A stretch of 64,000 nucleotides of DNA, taken from contig JAQGMR010000004.1 of assembly GCA_028292265.1 (NCBI GenBank), forward strand, positions 62,001-126,000. The letters run 5' to 3'. The notes under the pieces are model-generated. The model was given only the letters and a program-made list of their open reading frames with translations, was not told the origin of the DNA and searched no databases. Both the position numbers and the translations under genes were made by a program. Below are positions 47,414 through 55,025 of the stretch, one piece after another. Position 1 is the stretch's first letter. Every line of letters begins with the position of its first letter. The DNA comes from Herminiimonas sp. (GTDB lineage Bacteria; Pseudomonadota; Gammaproteobacteria; Burkholderiales; Burkholderiaceae_D).

Positions 47414-47813
47414 AGTTATTCCTTCGGGGTTGTTCGGTGTTGTGAAAGGGAGGAAGCACGGCCAGCGGGGTAGCCGTTACGGAATCTGTGCTTGGAAGGA
47501 TAGGGACTCGTCCCTTTGCTGTCCCGGCTGCGTGCTGTGCTGCCCGGTGCTCGCGCATGCTGGGCGGGGAGGAAATACGGAGGGCTGTGCTTGCTGATGC
47601 CCCTCCTCACTTCATCACGGACTAATGTACGAGATGCGTAGGCTTGGCCTATCTCCCCATTACCTAGTCTAGCCTTCCATAGTGTGCGACTCTAAATACG
47701 ATCGCTGTTCGGGCTGCATGGGGTGGGCGGGTTTAATGGACCTTAGAGCGTTCCGATTGAGCAGGATTTATGCCGGTTACTCTTGCCCGGAAAAATGGCT
47801 CAGAGGGGCTACA
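47414..47813. other. Island non-coding stretch
   Basis: These 400 bp between the BRO-N gene and the serine recombinase contain no supported gene, tRNA or repeat that I can identify. Short frames on both strands have no start signal or recognisable product. It may be the upstream region of the BRO-N gene. Confidence 0.35.
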
Positions 47814-48398
47814 TTAGCCGGCAGAGCAGTACCGCTTTACGGTGGACTCCGACAGATTGAAATGCGCGGCTGCCTGTCTAATGCTGGCGCTGCGCTCGGT
47901 GCGCCATGCCTGCACTGCTTTTGCATCGCCAATCGTCGGCCTTCCAAGGCTCTCCTTACCCCGGTGTGTCCTGCCCGTTGTGGCAAGGGTTGCACGGGCT
48001 AACTCCCGGCCTGTGGCGGTACGCTCCCGGATGCGCTGGCGCTCCATGTCAGCCACCTGAGCGAGCACAGCGATAATCAACTCCCCGACGCCCTTCGCAA
48101 TCGGACCTAGGCCCCGAATCTCCACGGTCACACCCTTGGCCATCAATGCTCGGATTGTGCTCTGTACGTCGATGGCATCCCGGCCCAGCCGGTCAACTGC
48201 GTACACGAGCAGGGTGTCTCCCTCACGGATGTAATCGAGCAGGGCGCGGAATCCTGGCCTATCGTTAGCAAGCACAGCACCCGATACCCCTTCGTCCACA
48301 AACTCCCGGTCTACTTTATGTCCTTGGGCCAGTGCTGCACGCTGGGCTGCAACGCTTTGGTCTGTGGTCGATACCCGGTAGTACGCAACGTGGCTCAT
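47814..48398 (-). CDS. Serine recombinase, resolvase/invertase type
   Basis: The 194-residue protein has catalytic Ser10 in AYYRVSTTDQS, Arg residues in VDRLGRDAIDVQ, a long E helix (GELIIAVLAQVADMERQRIRERT) and a C-terminal HTH (ASIRQAAAHFNLSESTVKRYC). It is of the small Hin/Tn3-resolvase class and could resolve cointegrates or invert a segment. An 8-bp inverted repeat lies directly upstream. It is the second recombinase in the island, on the opposite strand to the integrase. Confidence 0.92.
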   Translation of the reverse strand: MSHVAYYRVSTTDQSVAAQRAALAQGHKVDREFVDEGVSGAVLANDRPGFRALLDYIREGDTLLVYAVDRLGRDAIDVQSTIRALMAKGVTVEIRGLGPIAKGVGELIIAVLAQVADMERQRIRERTATGRELARATLATTGRTHRGKESLGRPTIGDAKAVQAWRTERSASIRQAAAHFNLSESTVKRYCSAG

Positions 48399-48412
48399 GG
48401 GCGATCCCTCAA

Positions 48413-48445
48413 TAGGTCATAAGATAGGGTGCCTAGCATGACCTA
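48413..48445. repeat. Inverted repeat upstream of the serine recombinase
   Basis: TAGGTCAT (48413-48420) and ATGACCTA (48438-48445) form a perfect dyad with a 17-bp spacer, starting 15 bp upstream of the recombinase ATG. Resolvases often bind a site next to their own gene, so it may be a crossover or regulatory site; this is inferred. Confidence 0.5.
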
Positions 48446-49134
48446 GGCCATAAACCCTGTCCAGTATCTTTTGGTCTAGCCGAATTCGCTTGTTTTTGCC
48501 TAGGCCGCAACTTAGGACTTTCGACCTGCCGGCGTCGGGTATCGAGTTGTTTAACGCTTGTGGGAAGGTTCGCACTCCCGACGGTCTTGGTGTTAAGCGG
48601 TTGCCAGTACAGGCGAGGCAGGGGCTGAAGGTCTAACAACTAAGGCATTGAGGCGGAAGCTCTGCTGCTTTGGAAACTTAGCTCCCGCTGCATGGGGGAA
48701 TGCGTACCCGTTCTTTGTGAGATACCCGTTCGCATGAGCAAATCAAATTCTAGCTCGTGGGATTACTTGTGCATGAGCAACTTGTAAATTTTAAGACGAA
48801 TTTCGTCTCTGCAGTTTGGCAACGGGGTTTCTGCAGCGAGTCAAGAAGGGCCAGGCCAAAAGCCTTAGAGTAGTCGCAGGGATGCGGAACTCTATTATCG
48901 CGGGTTCGAGTACGGACGGTACGTCTATCGCTTAGGCACTGAGCGCGAATTTTAGGATCCGCGTGGCTCGCGCGGCTGTATGGGGTAGAGATATACGTGT
49001 GTCGCCGGACCTACGGCGGAACACACGCACCTATCTCGAGAAGGGGCTCGCTTAATTGGTTAGAATTGCAATGCGACTACATCGAGTACCGCCTGTTAAC
49101 GGTCTACAGAGTGCGTCTCCCGATCCTCTTTTGG
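48446..49134. other. Long island gap with hairpins
   Basis: About 690 bp without a supported gene lie between the recombinase promoter side and the nucleotidyltransferase 3' end. Two structures stand out. AGACGAA/TTCGTCT is centred at 48801. A hairpin at 48996-49027 (CGTGTG and CGCCG arms, loop GACCTA) could end transcription from the right. Neither is followed by a T run. An unknown RNA gene cannot be excluded. Confidence 0.4.
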
Positions 49135-49821
49135 CTATAGGCCGGCAAGTTTCCTGAGTCTCTCGATAAGAAGCGGAACGCGGGCTTGGTTTGAATCGTC
49201 TGGATGAAGATGCCACGGTAGTCGTTCAGTGAACAACTCGTCGGCCAAAAGATCTTCAAATTCTTCTCGAATATAGTCCCGCACGGTTGCGTCTGCGTCT
49301 GCTACTTCGTCTACTAGCTCCTTCCGGCCATCAACGACATTTACTATGTCCTCGATGTCATGATGTGCATAGTCGCCTTTTCCCCGCCCGGCAAATGACT
49401 CCAGCTTTGTCGCAATGAAAAGCGGCGCTGTAACCACCCTTATGGTTGTCCCGCTTTGCAGTTTAAAAGATTGGGCATGCTGCACGGCGAGTGGATACCA
49501 GCGGTTTGAAAAGCCGAGACCGATTTCTTCCGCCGGCATCACATCGACAATAAGGGCCCCTTTACGCCATCGGCAGATAACATCCCCGTGTTCTTGGAAG
49601 CCCCGATCTATCAGCCTTTTTCGGAGATCGTAATAACTTGCAAGTGAGACAACCTCTGCGACCAAATCCACATCTATTGTTGCTCTCACTGAGGGCCGGG
49701 CCGGGTCAGTAACAAGCAGGCCCACTGCGCATCCTCCAACGAGCACAAGCTCTTCGCAGAGTTCGCCGAGCGCGTGCGCTACAAGTTCCACAGAATCAGC
49801 ATTTGGGTCCCGCCCGCTCAT
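49135..49821 (-). CDS. Nucleotidyltransferase, AbiEii/DUF6036-like
   Basis: The 228-residue protein has the polymerase-beta NTase core: ELVLVGGCAVGLLVTDPARPSVRATIDVDLVAEV, with the GG turn and D-x-D metal pair. A later acidic element lies in ALIVDVMPAEEIGLGF. This is the AbiEii/MNT class, which includes toxins that modify tRNA, but the target is unknown here. It starts in an ATGA overlap with the upstream HTH gene, the tight pairing expected of a two-gene toxin-antitoxin module. Confidence 0.72.
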   Translation of the reverse strand: MSGRDPNADSVELVAHALGELCEELVLVGGCAVGLLVTDPARPSVRATIDVDLVAEVVSLASYYDLRKRLIDRGFQEHGDVICRWRKGALIVDVMPAEEIGLGFSNRWYPLAVQHAQSFKLQSGTTIRVVTAPLFIATKLESFAGRGKGDYAHHDIEDIVNVVDGRKELVDEVADADATVRDYIREEFEDLLADELFTERLPWHLHPDDSNQARVPLLIERLRKLAGL

Positions 49822-50354
49822 TTCAGGTGCTCCAACAATAACTTTGATGAAATTTCTCGTTCCCGAGCTGAGCCCGCACGAAGTGCGTCAACTAATGTAA
49901 GCACGTCGTAAAGCTTTTGGTCTATGCGGCAAGCTCTGGGCACAGAGGGGTAAAGCGGTTGAAGGGAAATACCTCGCGTCTCCCCCTCAGGATCCGGCCA
50001 AACCGGTGGCAAACCGTCGCCGCTCATGAAATGCACCGCTAGGACCGGGCCCGCAAACCCCGTGACCATCCCTCTCGTAAGAGAGCCGAGCAGCGGAGGA
50101 AATGCATACTGGACGCCATGAACGATAAATTCCTCTAATGAGGATCGTATCGCCCTAACTACCGTGCCGGCGCGACTTAGGAAGCGCGATGTTTCCGCTC
50201 GTCTAACCGAGGCGTGTACCTCCGAAGCCGACATGAATAGCTCTGAAGCAAGTCCAGAGAAGGTGTGTTCCCGATCTGCGTGCACAGCGATCTTTAGCGA
50301 AACAAGTAGGTCTTGTGGTTTAAGCATCGGCTGAGTGCTTCTTTTTAGGGTCAT
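49818..50354 (-). CDS. Predicted HTH partner of the nucleotidyltransferase
   Basis: Read from ATG 50354 this is 178 residues; ATG 50327 (MLKPQDLLVSLKIAVH) is an alternative and the frame up to 50498 runs through an operator-like palindrome, so it is rejected. The first part, LLVSLKIAVHADREHTFSGLASELFMSASEVHASVRRAETSRFLS, looks like a winged HTH. LEEFIVHGVQYAFPPLLG and PPVWPDPEGETRGISLQPLYPSVP follow. Proteins like this recur beside AbiEii-type nucleotidyltransferases. It overlaps the toxin-like gene by four bases. Confidence 0.65.
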   Translation of the reverse strand: MTLKRSTQPMLKPQDLLVSLKIAVHADREHTFSGLASELFMSASEVHASVRRAETSRFLSRAGTVVRAIRSSLEEFIVHGVQYAFPPLLGSLTRGMVTGFAGPVLAVHFMSGDGLPPVWPDPEGETRGISLQPLYPSVPRACRIDQKLYDVLTLVDALRAGSAREREISSKLLLEHLK

Positions 50355-50413
50355 ATAGTCGCTGAAATAGGAGCGTGTCGGTCGCACTATTGTCTCACAG
50401 GCAGGGAATAAGT

Positions 50414-50559
50414 ATTCGCCCTTCGCGAATCGCGAATGTCCGTATACGGGCGTTATGCGCCGTATTGAGGTGGGCTGAGGAGGTGAAAACACTCGCACCG
50501 ACTCGCTGGGACTAGAGAATTACGGATAAACGATCATTCGCTATTCGCGAACGGCGAAT
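50414..50559. promoter_or_regulatory. Two nested palindromes between the divergent arms
   Basis: Two copies of the same 24-bp layout occur at 50414-50437 and 50536-50559: ATTCGC, two bases, TTCGCGAA, two bases, GCGAAT. The outer and inner arms are perfect in both copies; only the two-base spacers differ. They are 122 bp apart, centre to centre, in the 356-bp gap between the minus-strand HTH gene and the plus-strand gene at 50711. TATAAT at 50636-50641 may be a -10 box for the latter. They look like operators for a dimeric or tetrameric repressor. Confidence 0.75.
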
Positions 50560-50710
50560 GGTCGCTTAGTAGTACAAAGAGACAGATTCCGGTCTGTTTG
50601 CAACGGATTGTTTCCTCTGCCGTATGGCAGTGCCGTATAATTCTTTTTATGCGGCGTTTTCCGCTAATCTATACTTCACCAAAGGGTGAAAAGGCTTACG
50701 GAGGGTTGAG

Positions 50711-51472
50711 ATGGTCGATGTCCCACGCAAAAAGAGCCCTCGCTTCCCGTCCATGTCGCTTGACGAAGCTCTGGACCGAGCGATTAAAGTTTATGAAAAA
50801 GAGCGCTTGCATGCCGCTGCGGTCGACATAGTCGCAACTCACATAGGGTACAAAAGCGCAAACAACGGGTCCGCGCTGGCTGCGCTTGCCTCTCTACGCT
50901 ATTACGGCCTTTTAGAGCGACCCAAAGAGGGATTCCTAGCGGTTTCCAAGGACGTTGAGTCTTTTCGCTATGCCCCAGAAGAGGAGCACCGTCAGGCTTT
51001 ACTAATCAAATTTCTTAAGCAGCCTCCCCTGTACGCAGAGCTCCTTGAAAAATACGCAACGGGACTTCCTTCTGACGCCAATCTAAGATACGAACTCATT
51101 CAGCGCGGCTTTAATCCGTCTGCAGCCGCGTACGCATTAGGCGTGTTTAAACGTTCGGTAGATTTTGCCGGATTCTATGACGTAGCTCCAACCCCCGTTG
51201 AGGCCGAAGCTGTTGAGGGAAATGAGCAATCAACCTTCTCAAGGGTGGACGACGCGTCAGCGGCCCCGGCACTATTCGCAGCAGGCCGAACAACCCCGGT
51301 TGCGCTGCCGCAAAGTGTGGAACACGAGGACTTTGATCGAATACCGGTTCGTCTACCCGGCGGCCGACGATCATGGTTGGTGATCCCTACGCCGTTTTAT
51401 TCTGCCGACAAGGTACGACTAAAAGCGCAGATTGATCTTCTGCTGGCCGAGGACGAAGATGATGCTTCGTAA
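50711..51472 (+). CDS. Divergent hypothetical protein of the island module
   Basis: The 253-residue protein starts at ATG 50711 after GGAGGG. The N-terminal half (RFPSMSLDEALDRAIKVYEKERLHAAAVDIVATHIGYKSANNGSALAALASLRYYGLLERPKEGFLAVSKDVESF) has the shape of a winged HTH. LPSDANLRYELIQRGFNPSAAAYALGVFKRSVDFAGFYD follows. The C-terminus (RIPVRLPGGRRSWLVIPTPFYSADKVRLKAQIDLL) is a small beta/alpha tail. I do not know a function. It shares the nested-palindrome region with the HTH-nucleotidyltransferase pair and ends 150 bp before attR. Confidence 0.7.
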   Translation: MVDVPRKKSPRFPSMSLDEALDRAIKVYEKERLHAAAVDIVATHIGYKSANNGSALAALASLRYYGLLERPKEGFLAVSKDVESFRYAPEEEHRQALLIKFLKQPPLYAELLEKYATGLPSDANLRYELIQRGFNPSAAAYALGVFKRSVDFAGFYDVAPTPVEAEAVEGNEQSTFSRVDDASAAPALFAAGRTTPVALPQSVEHEDFDRIPVRLPGGRRSWLVIPTPFYSADKVRLKAQIDLLLAEDEDDAS

Positions 51473-51627
51473 AGAACGCAGAGCACTCCTAAATGGAGCG
51501 CTTTGGTAGCCAACGTATTAGAGCAAATGTCGCAGTTCGTCCGGAACGCTGCGGAGCACGAAAATAGTTACACGAAACACCACCACCCGTAACACCTACT
51601 TGTACCTAACTCCTTGATTTATAAGGA

Positions 51628-51657
51628 GTGGGTTCGGTCCCCGCCAGCCGCACCATC
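51628..51657. repeat. attR, duplicated tRNA-Arg 3' end
   Basis: This 30-bp copy of 43505-43534 has one mismatch (G51637). It includes an apparent CCA but no D or anticodon arm, so it is not a tRNA gene. A 6-bp hairpin (CTCCTT/AAGGAG) lies directly before it. Confidence 0.9.
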
Positions 51658-51720
51658 AATTCAAAGACTTAGGCTAATCGCCTACACATCAGTTTTTGTT
51701 TCTCGCTCTATGTAAGCGTT

Positions 51721-52128
51721 ATGGATAGCAAGCACCCACCGTTTGACCCTCCCTACACAACGACCTACGGTGAGGGCGAGAGCCGCCATTCCATCGGGAC
51801 GCTTGTTGACGGTACTACCCGAGCAGTGGCATCCCGCCAAGAAGTTGGACCAAAGGCATCGGTAGTACCGCAGAGGCCCTCGGATAAAACGGGTAAGCCA
51901 GCAGCAGCGGAGCACACTGCAAAAACCGGTATTAATCTCACACCGGGTAACAAAGCAGGAAGTCTGTACCTCGACGTTCCCTTCTCCGAGAAGGAGAAAG
52001 CTAAACGGGCTGGGGCAAAGTGGGACTCTGTAGCGCGAAAGTGGTTTGTGCCACACGGCCTCGACTTAAATGCGTTCAAACGCTGGTGGCCTGAAGACTT
52101 GAAAGCCGCGACCAAACCAGTTTCATAG
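51721..52128 (+). CDS. DUF5710 domain protein
   Basis: The 135-residue protein ends in a DUF5710 domain: LYLDVPFSEKEKAKRAGAKWDSVARKWFVPHGLDLNAFKRWWPE. This short unit is frequent in plasmid and island proteins, often fused to primase or helicase parts. The first 75 residues are Pro/Thr/Ser-rich and probably disordered. It lies just outside attR, so it may be left from an earlier insertion at the same tRNA. A role is not known. Confidence 0.7.
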   Translation: MDSKHPPFDPPYTTTYGEGESRHSIGTLVDGTTRAVASRQEVGPKASVVPQRPSDKTGKPAAAEHTAKTGINLTPGNKAGSLYLDVPFSEKEKAKRAGAKWDSVARKWFVPHGLDLNAFKRWWPEDLKAATKPVS

Positions 52129-52660
52129 ACGCCTTGCCTTACTCCCTGCAACGGCTTGGGATTCTCAAAACGCGGTCTTCCACACGCGTCCCGAAGCCTC
52201 AAAGCGTCGCCACAGGCACCTGTCCTGGGAGCCTCAAATCCCGACGAACACATCATCCCCGAACGATTCCCAAGCAATTAGACGACGCAGCATCACGCCG
52301 TAGATCACTGGTTCACGTTCCGCCACCGATATGCCGATCCGCTGCTGGAAGATGACAGGGCAAGACCGACACCCGAGACAATCAACACAGCGCCACCCAT
52401 ATCCATCCGGTGTGACCAAGACACAAACTGCCCAAACACGAGACCGGCCATCCCGGACTGGTACGCGCCTTAGCGGTAGCATTCGTCCGAATGTCAAGCC
52501 AGTGAACCGCCGAGCGACTTGAAACGTCCATACAACCGACTTTCTGTCCATGCAGGGCTAATCGGAGTATGGTGCAAACACCCCCGTGTTCCTCCTTGCA
52601 AACTCTTTCAGAAGCTGGCACCACGGACTTCCGGCGAAAGTAATTATCGCCATTCCGGTA
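52129..52660. other. Stretch without supported gene
   Basis: These 532 bp hold only short frames on both strands with no start signal, recognisable domain or consistent codon use. No repeat, tRNA or terminator is clear to me. Base use is less GC-rich than the core genes to the left, in line with an accessory region. Confidence 0.35.
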
Positions 52661-53152
52661 ATGGGCCATTTTTTGGGAGCACGGAGTTTGGAAAATCTGC
52701 CCGACCAGTTGCGCGTTGAGGTGATTGGCGGCGTCATTTTTATCCGCATACATGGGCACATATCAGAAGATGTTGTCTGGCAGCGCCATGAACTTATGCT
52801 TCGATACGTCGAGGCTACCGGCTTCAAAAAAATCTTATTCGACGCTCGTTCCGCCCAGCGCCCAAGCCAAGCAGCAAGTCGCCTGCAACAAAACCTGAAC
52901 GTCCAATTCTCACCGCGTGGTCTTCAGCTGGCGGTGGTCTTGTCAAATCCGCCGATGGCTTATCTTGCGCGACAAACGTTCTTCGGCTTGCACCACCGTG
53001 TCTTCTATGACGACGTGGAGTACGCTTCGAGGTGGCTGCGAGTCGGGAGATTCGGACTGACGAAGATGCAACGCCGGATCAGCATTACCTGTTCCTGCAC
53101 TCAGCTGTCCGCATTTTTAGCAGTCGCCAGTACCGTCTCCCGTAACTTTTGA
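52661..53152 (+). CDS. STAS-like hypothetical protein
   Basis: Read from ATG 52661 this is 163 residues; GTG 52586 would add 25 and neither start has a strong ribosome site. The core (LRVEVIGGVIFIRIHGHISEDVVWQRHELMLRYVEATGFKKILFDARSA) has the strand-helix order of a STAS/SpoIIAA-like domain. It ends LAVVLSNPPMAYLARQTFF. No kinase or sigma partner is nearby. The 3' end overlaps the convergent gene at 53101. Confidence 0.5.
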   Translation: MGHFLGARSLENLPDQLRVEVIGGVIFIRIHGHISEDVVWQRHELMLRYVEATGFKKILFDARSAQRPSQAASRLQQNLNVQFSPRGLQLAVVLSNPPMAYLARQTFFGLHHRVFYDDVEYASRWLRVGRFGLTKMQRRISITCSCTQLSAFLAVASTVSRNF

Positions 53153-53511
53153 AACGCTGCTTCACGCCCTATCAGCGATTGCAGCGTTTGCACGTCCACC
53201 GAGGCGTCAAAGCCCATGTAAGTCGCCGATTTGAGTGTCCTCGCGATGTAATCTTCGGGCAGGATGCTGAAGTGCAGCTTGACTGCCATGATGGGCGTAC
53301 CGGTTCGTTTTGCAAGCGGGAGAAGATCGAACAGGCGGCTTTCATCGAATTGCAGTGTGCCGACGATGAGACGGAACCTGCTTGATTGGAGTAGCCGACC
53401 AGCGTGTGCCACGGAATGTGTAGGGATGAGGTCCAGCGTATCCGATAACGCTTCCATCGCCGAAGGCCAGCCGGATGGCGTTACCGCGACAAGAATTCCG
53501 TGCCTGTCCAC
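53101..53511 (-). CDS. Hypothetical receiver-like protein
   Basis: This 136-residue frame starts at GTG 53511. Alternating strands and helices (ILVAVTPSGW, FRLIVGTLQFDESRLFDLLPLAKRTGTPIMAVKLHF) resemble a receiver or Rossmann domain. The usual phospho-acceptor Asp is not in place (VGTLQFDES), and no HTH follows. It may be a stand-alone pseudo-receiver. Function is not assigned. Confidence 0.5.
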   Translation of the reverse strand: MDRHGILVAVTPSGWPSAMEALSDTLDLIPTHSVAHAGRLLQSSRFRLIVGTLQFDESRLFDLLPLAKRTGTPIMAVKLHFSILPEDYIARTLKSATYMGFDASVDVQTLQSLIGREAAFQKLRETVLATAKNADS

Positions 53512-53700
53512 ATTTCGCCCAATCTCAGACTAAAACGGAATAACGGCCAACCGGCATGCCATTGACCAATGTCAATGTATACCCAAACAGCCTGACTATG
53601 TTGATGAAACGCCAATGGATAGGATGTGGCTGAACCAGCGCATCTGCCGCCACCGGCAAGCTGATGCTTCAGTTTGTTCCGCTGTTGCAGGAGGCTTCGA

Positions 53701-53973
53701 ATGACCATGTCGGTTCGGGAATGTGAGGTCTGGCTGTCGATGATCGACGCCTACCATGCATGGAACAAGACGAAGCATGAAAGCCAAATGATGCCGCTAT
53801 CCTTACTACCGAAATATCTCGGGCGTAGATTCGAGGCTGGGGAAATCAAGGCAGTGCTGGATAAAGGCGTCGTCGCAAGGCTCATCGAAATTCAACGTGG
53901 CCAGTCCGGAAGCTTTTTTTATCCGCTCGATTCACCGCCGACACAGGGTGAATTATTCTCCAATCAACGATGA
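53701..53973 (+). CDS. Small hypothetical protein
   Basis: The ATG at 53701 gives 90 residues. The product is mostly helical (VRECEVWLSMIDAYHAWNKTKHES, PLSLLPKYLGRRFEAGEIKAVLDKGVVARLIEIQ) with a short polar tail. It has no membrane segment or recognised domain. AGGAGGC lies just upstream, which supports translation. Confidence 0.5.
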   Translation: MTMSVRECEVWLSMIDAYHAWNKTKHESQMMPLSLLPKYLGRRFEAGEIKAVLDKGVVARLIEIQRGQSGSFFYPLDSPPTQGELFSNQR

Positions 53974-54040
53974 CCACTCTGGACTTCACGGGACTGCGGA
54001 AATTGGTTCAGAAGTGGAATCCGACTATACGGGGACGACC

Positions 54041-54154
54041 ATGAAAGCATTGGTATTCGGCATATGGACTGTCGCGGCTGCACTTGCCGTTCTCCTCGTC
54101 GGCGGCATATTTGAACACCAACACGCGTTCATTGCGCAAGGTGTTCAGGAATAG
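54041..54154 (+). CDS. Small membrane peptide ORF
   Basis: This 37-residue frame starts at ATG 54041 after CGGGGACG. Residues 2-25 form one hydrophobic helix (LVFGIWTVAAALAVLLVGGIF) and the rest is short and polar. It has the shape of a small single-pass membrane peptide, but there is no conservation evidence. Confidence 0.35.
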   Translation: MKALVFGIWTVAAALAVLLVGGIFEHQHAFIAQGVQE

Positions 54155-54227
54155 GTCCTGCAACATTTGCCTTTGTTGTTCACGGCTGTTCTCAATAGTT
54201 GGTAAGCGTGCCACAGTCGTCGGGCAC

Positions 54228-54668
54228 TCAACTGCGTTCACCGCGTATGTAATGTTCGAGTTGTTGAATAACGAATTGCTGATCCGAGATGATGTCCTTC
54301 ACCAAGTCACCAATTGAAATAATGCCGATCACCTTACCGGTATCGATCACCGGCAGATGACGCAGCCGGTTCTTCGTTATCAATGCCATGCATTCTTCGT
54401 TGGATTGTTCGAGACCGACATACATAACGGGAGAACTCATGATGTCCCGCACCGGTGTTTCGTTCGACGCCCGTCCCAGCAGGATTACTTTTCTTGCGTA
54501 GTCGCGTTCGGTCACGATTCCGACAACCTGATCACCTTCCATCACAAGGAGTGCGCCAATGCTTTTCTCCGCCATCAGCTTGATGGCCTCCAACACAGAT
54601 GCCGTGGGTGGGATGGAATGGACAGCCTGATTAGACTTTGATCGAAGAATATGCGCCACAGTATTCAT
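54228..54668 (-). CDS. CBS-domain pair protein
   Basis: The 146-residue protein consists of two CBS domains: VHSIPPTASVLEAIKLMAEKSIGALLVMEGDQVVGIVTERDYARKVIL and VGLEQSNEECMALITKNRLRHLPVIDTGKVIGIISIGDLVKDII. CBS pairs bind adenine nucleotides and report energy state. There is no fused enzyme. It is often seen near stress or respiratory genes; here no partner is obvious. Confidence 0.92.
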   Translation of the reverse strand: MNTVAHILRSKSNQAVHSIPPTASVLEAIKLMAEKSIGALLVMEGDQVVGIVTERDYARKVILLGRASNETPVRDIMSSPVMYVGLEQSNEECMALITKNRLRHLPVIDTGKVIGIISIGDLVKDIISDQQFVIQQLEHYIRGERS

Positions 54669-55025
54669 AGCCGACCTCCACGTAGCTGGTGAGACGCCAA
54701 ATTATTTAGCATTTCGCAGCCACAACAGCTCAGTGCGTCCATACTGAAACAGCCGATGAATCGATTCCCCACGGGCAACGCGATGTGTCTGCTGGCCCTG
54801 TTAGTTTATGCCAAACTGGGGACAACCGATGATGTCCGAAAGGTAAGGCACGTTGATAAACAGCGTTACGAACATCACGGCGCCGCCACAGTTTCCCGCT
54901 TAACCTGTAGTCCCAACCGCGACAGCGTGGACCTTGAACACCCCTTAGCAGCAATGATGTGATTCCAGCTATCTCCCTTCGCATTTGGCTGCCCGAGGAT
55001 CTGCGGCAGCACGGCCCTGATTTGC
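54669..55025. other. Gap before the type I secretion operon
   Basis: These 357 bp between the CBS gene promoter side and the 3' end of the TolC-like gene contain no supported gene. Short frames on both strands lack start signals. The CBS gene promoter is expected near 54670-54720. Confidence 0.35.

Larger units (their letters stand above)
43505..51657. mobile_element. Integrated genomic island in tRNA-Arg
   Basis: The island is bounded by attL (43505-43534) and attR (51628-51657), a 30-bp direct repeat of the tRNA-Arg 3' end differing at one base (A43514 versus G51637). A tyrosine recombinase starts about 100 bp inside attL and reads inward. Cargo is a mix of phage-like genes (HNH/AP2, BRO-N) and a serine recombinase, with a HTH-nucleotidyltransferase module at the right end. 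No replication or packaging genes are seen, so it may be a phage-derived satellite or a degraded integrative element. Confidence 0.88.

Noticed and set aside
47388-47610. Two frames on opposite strands left of the serine recombinase
   Set aside because: Neither has a convincing start signal or recognisable product.
48433-48639. 68-residue minus-strand frame
   Set aside because: It covers the recombinase promoter and dyad and has no support.
50444-50465. Palindrome ATACGG/CCGTAT between the nested palindromes
   Set aside because: Only six bases per arm with a ten-base centre, so chance is likely; not given as a separate site.
51610-51654. Second tRNA gene at the right island end
   Set aside because: It has only the T arm and acceptor end; no D arm and no proper anticodon loop, so it is attR.
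54730-54984. 84-residue minus-strand frame before the secretion operon
   Set aside because: No start signal, family or neighbour logic supports it.
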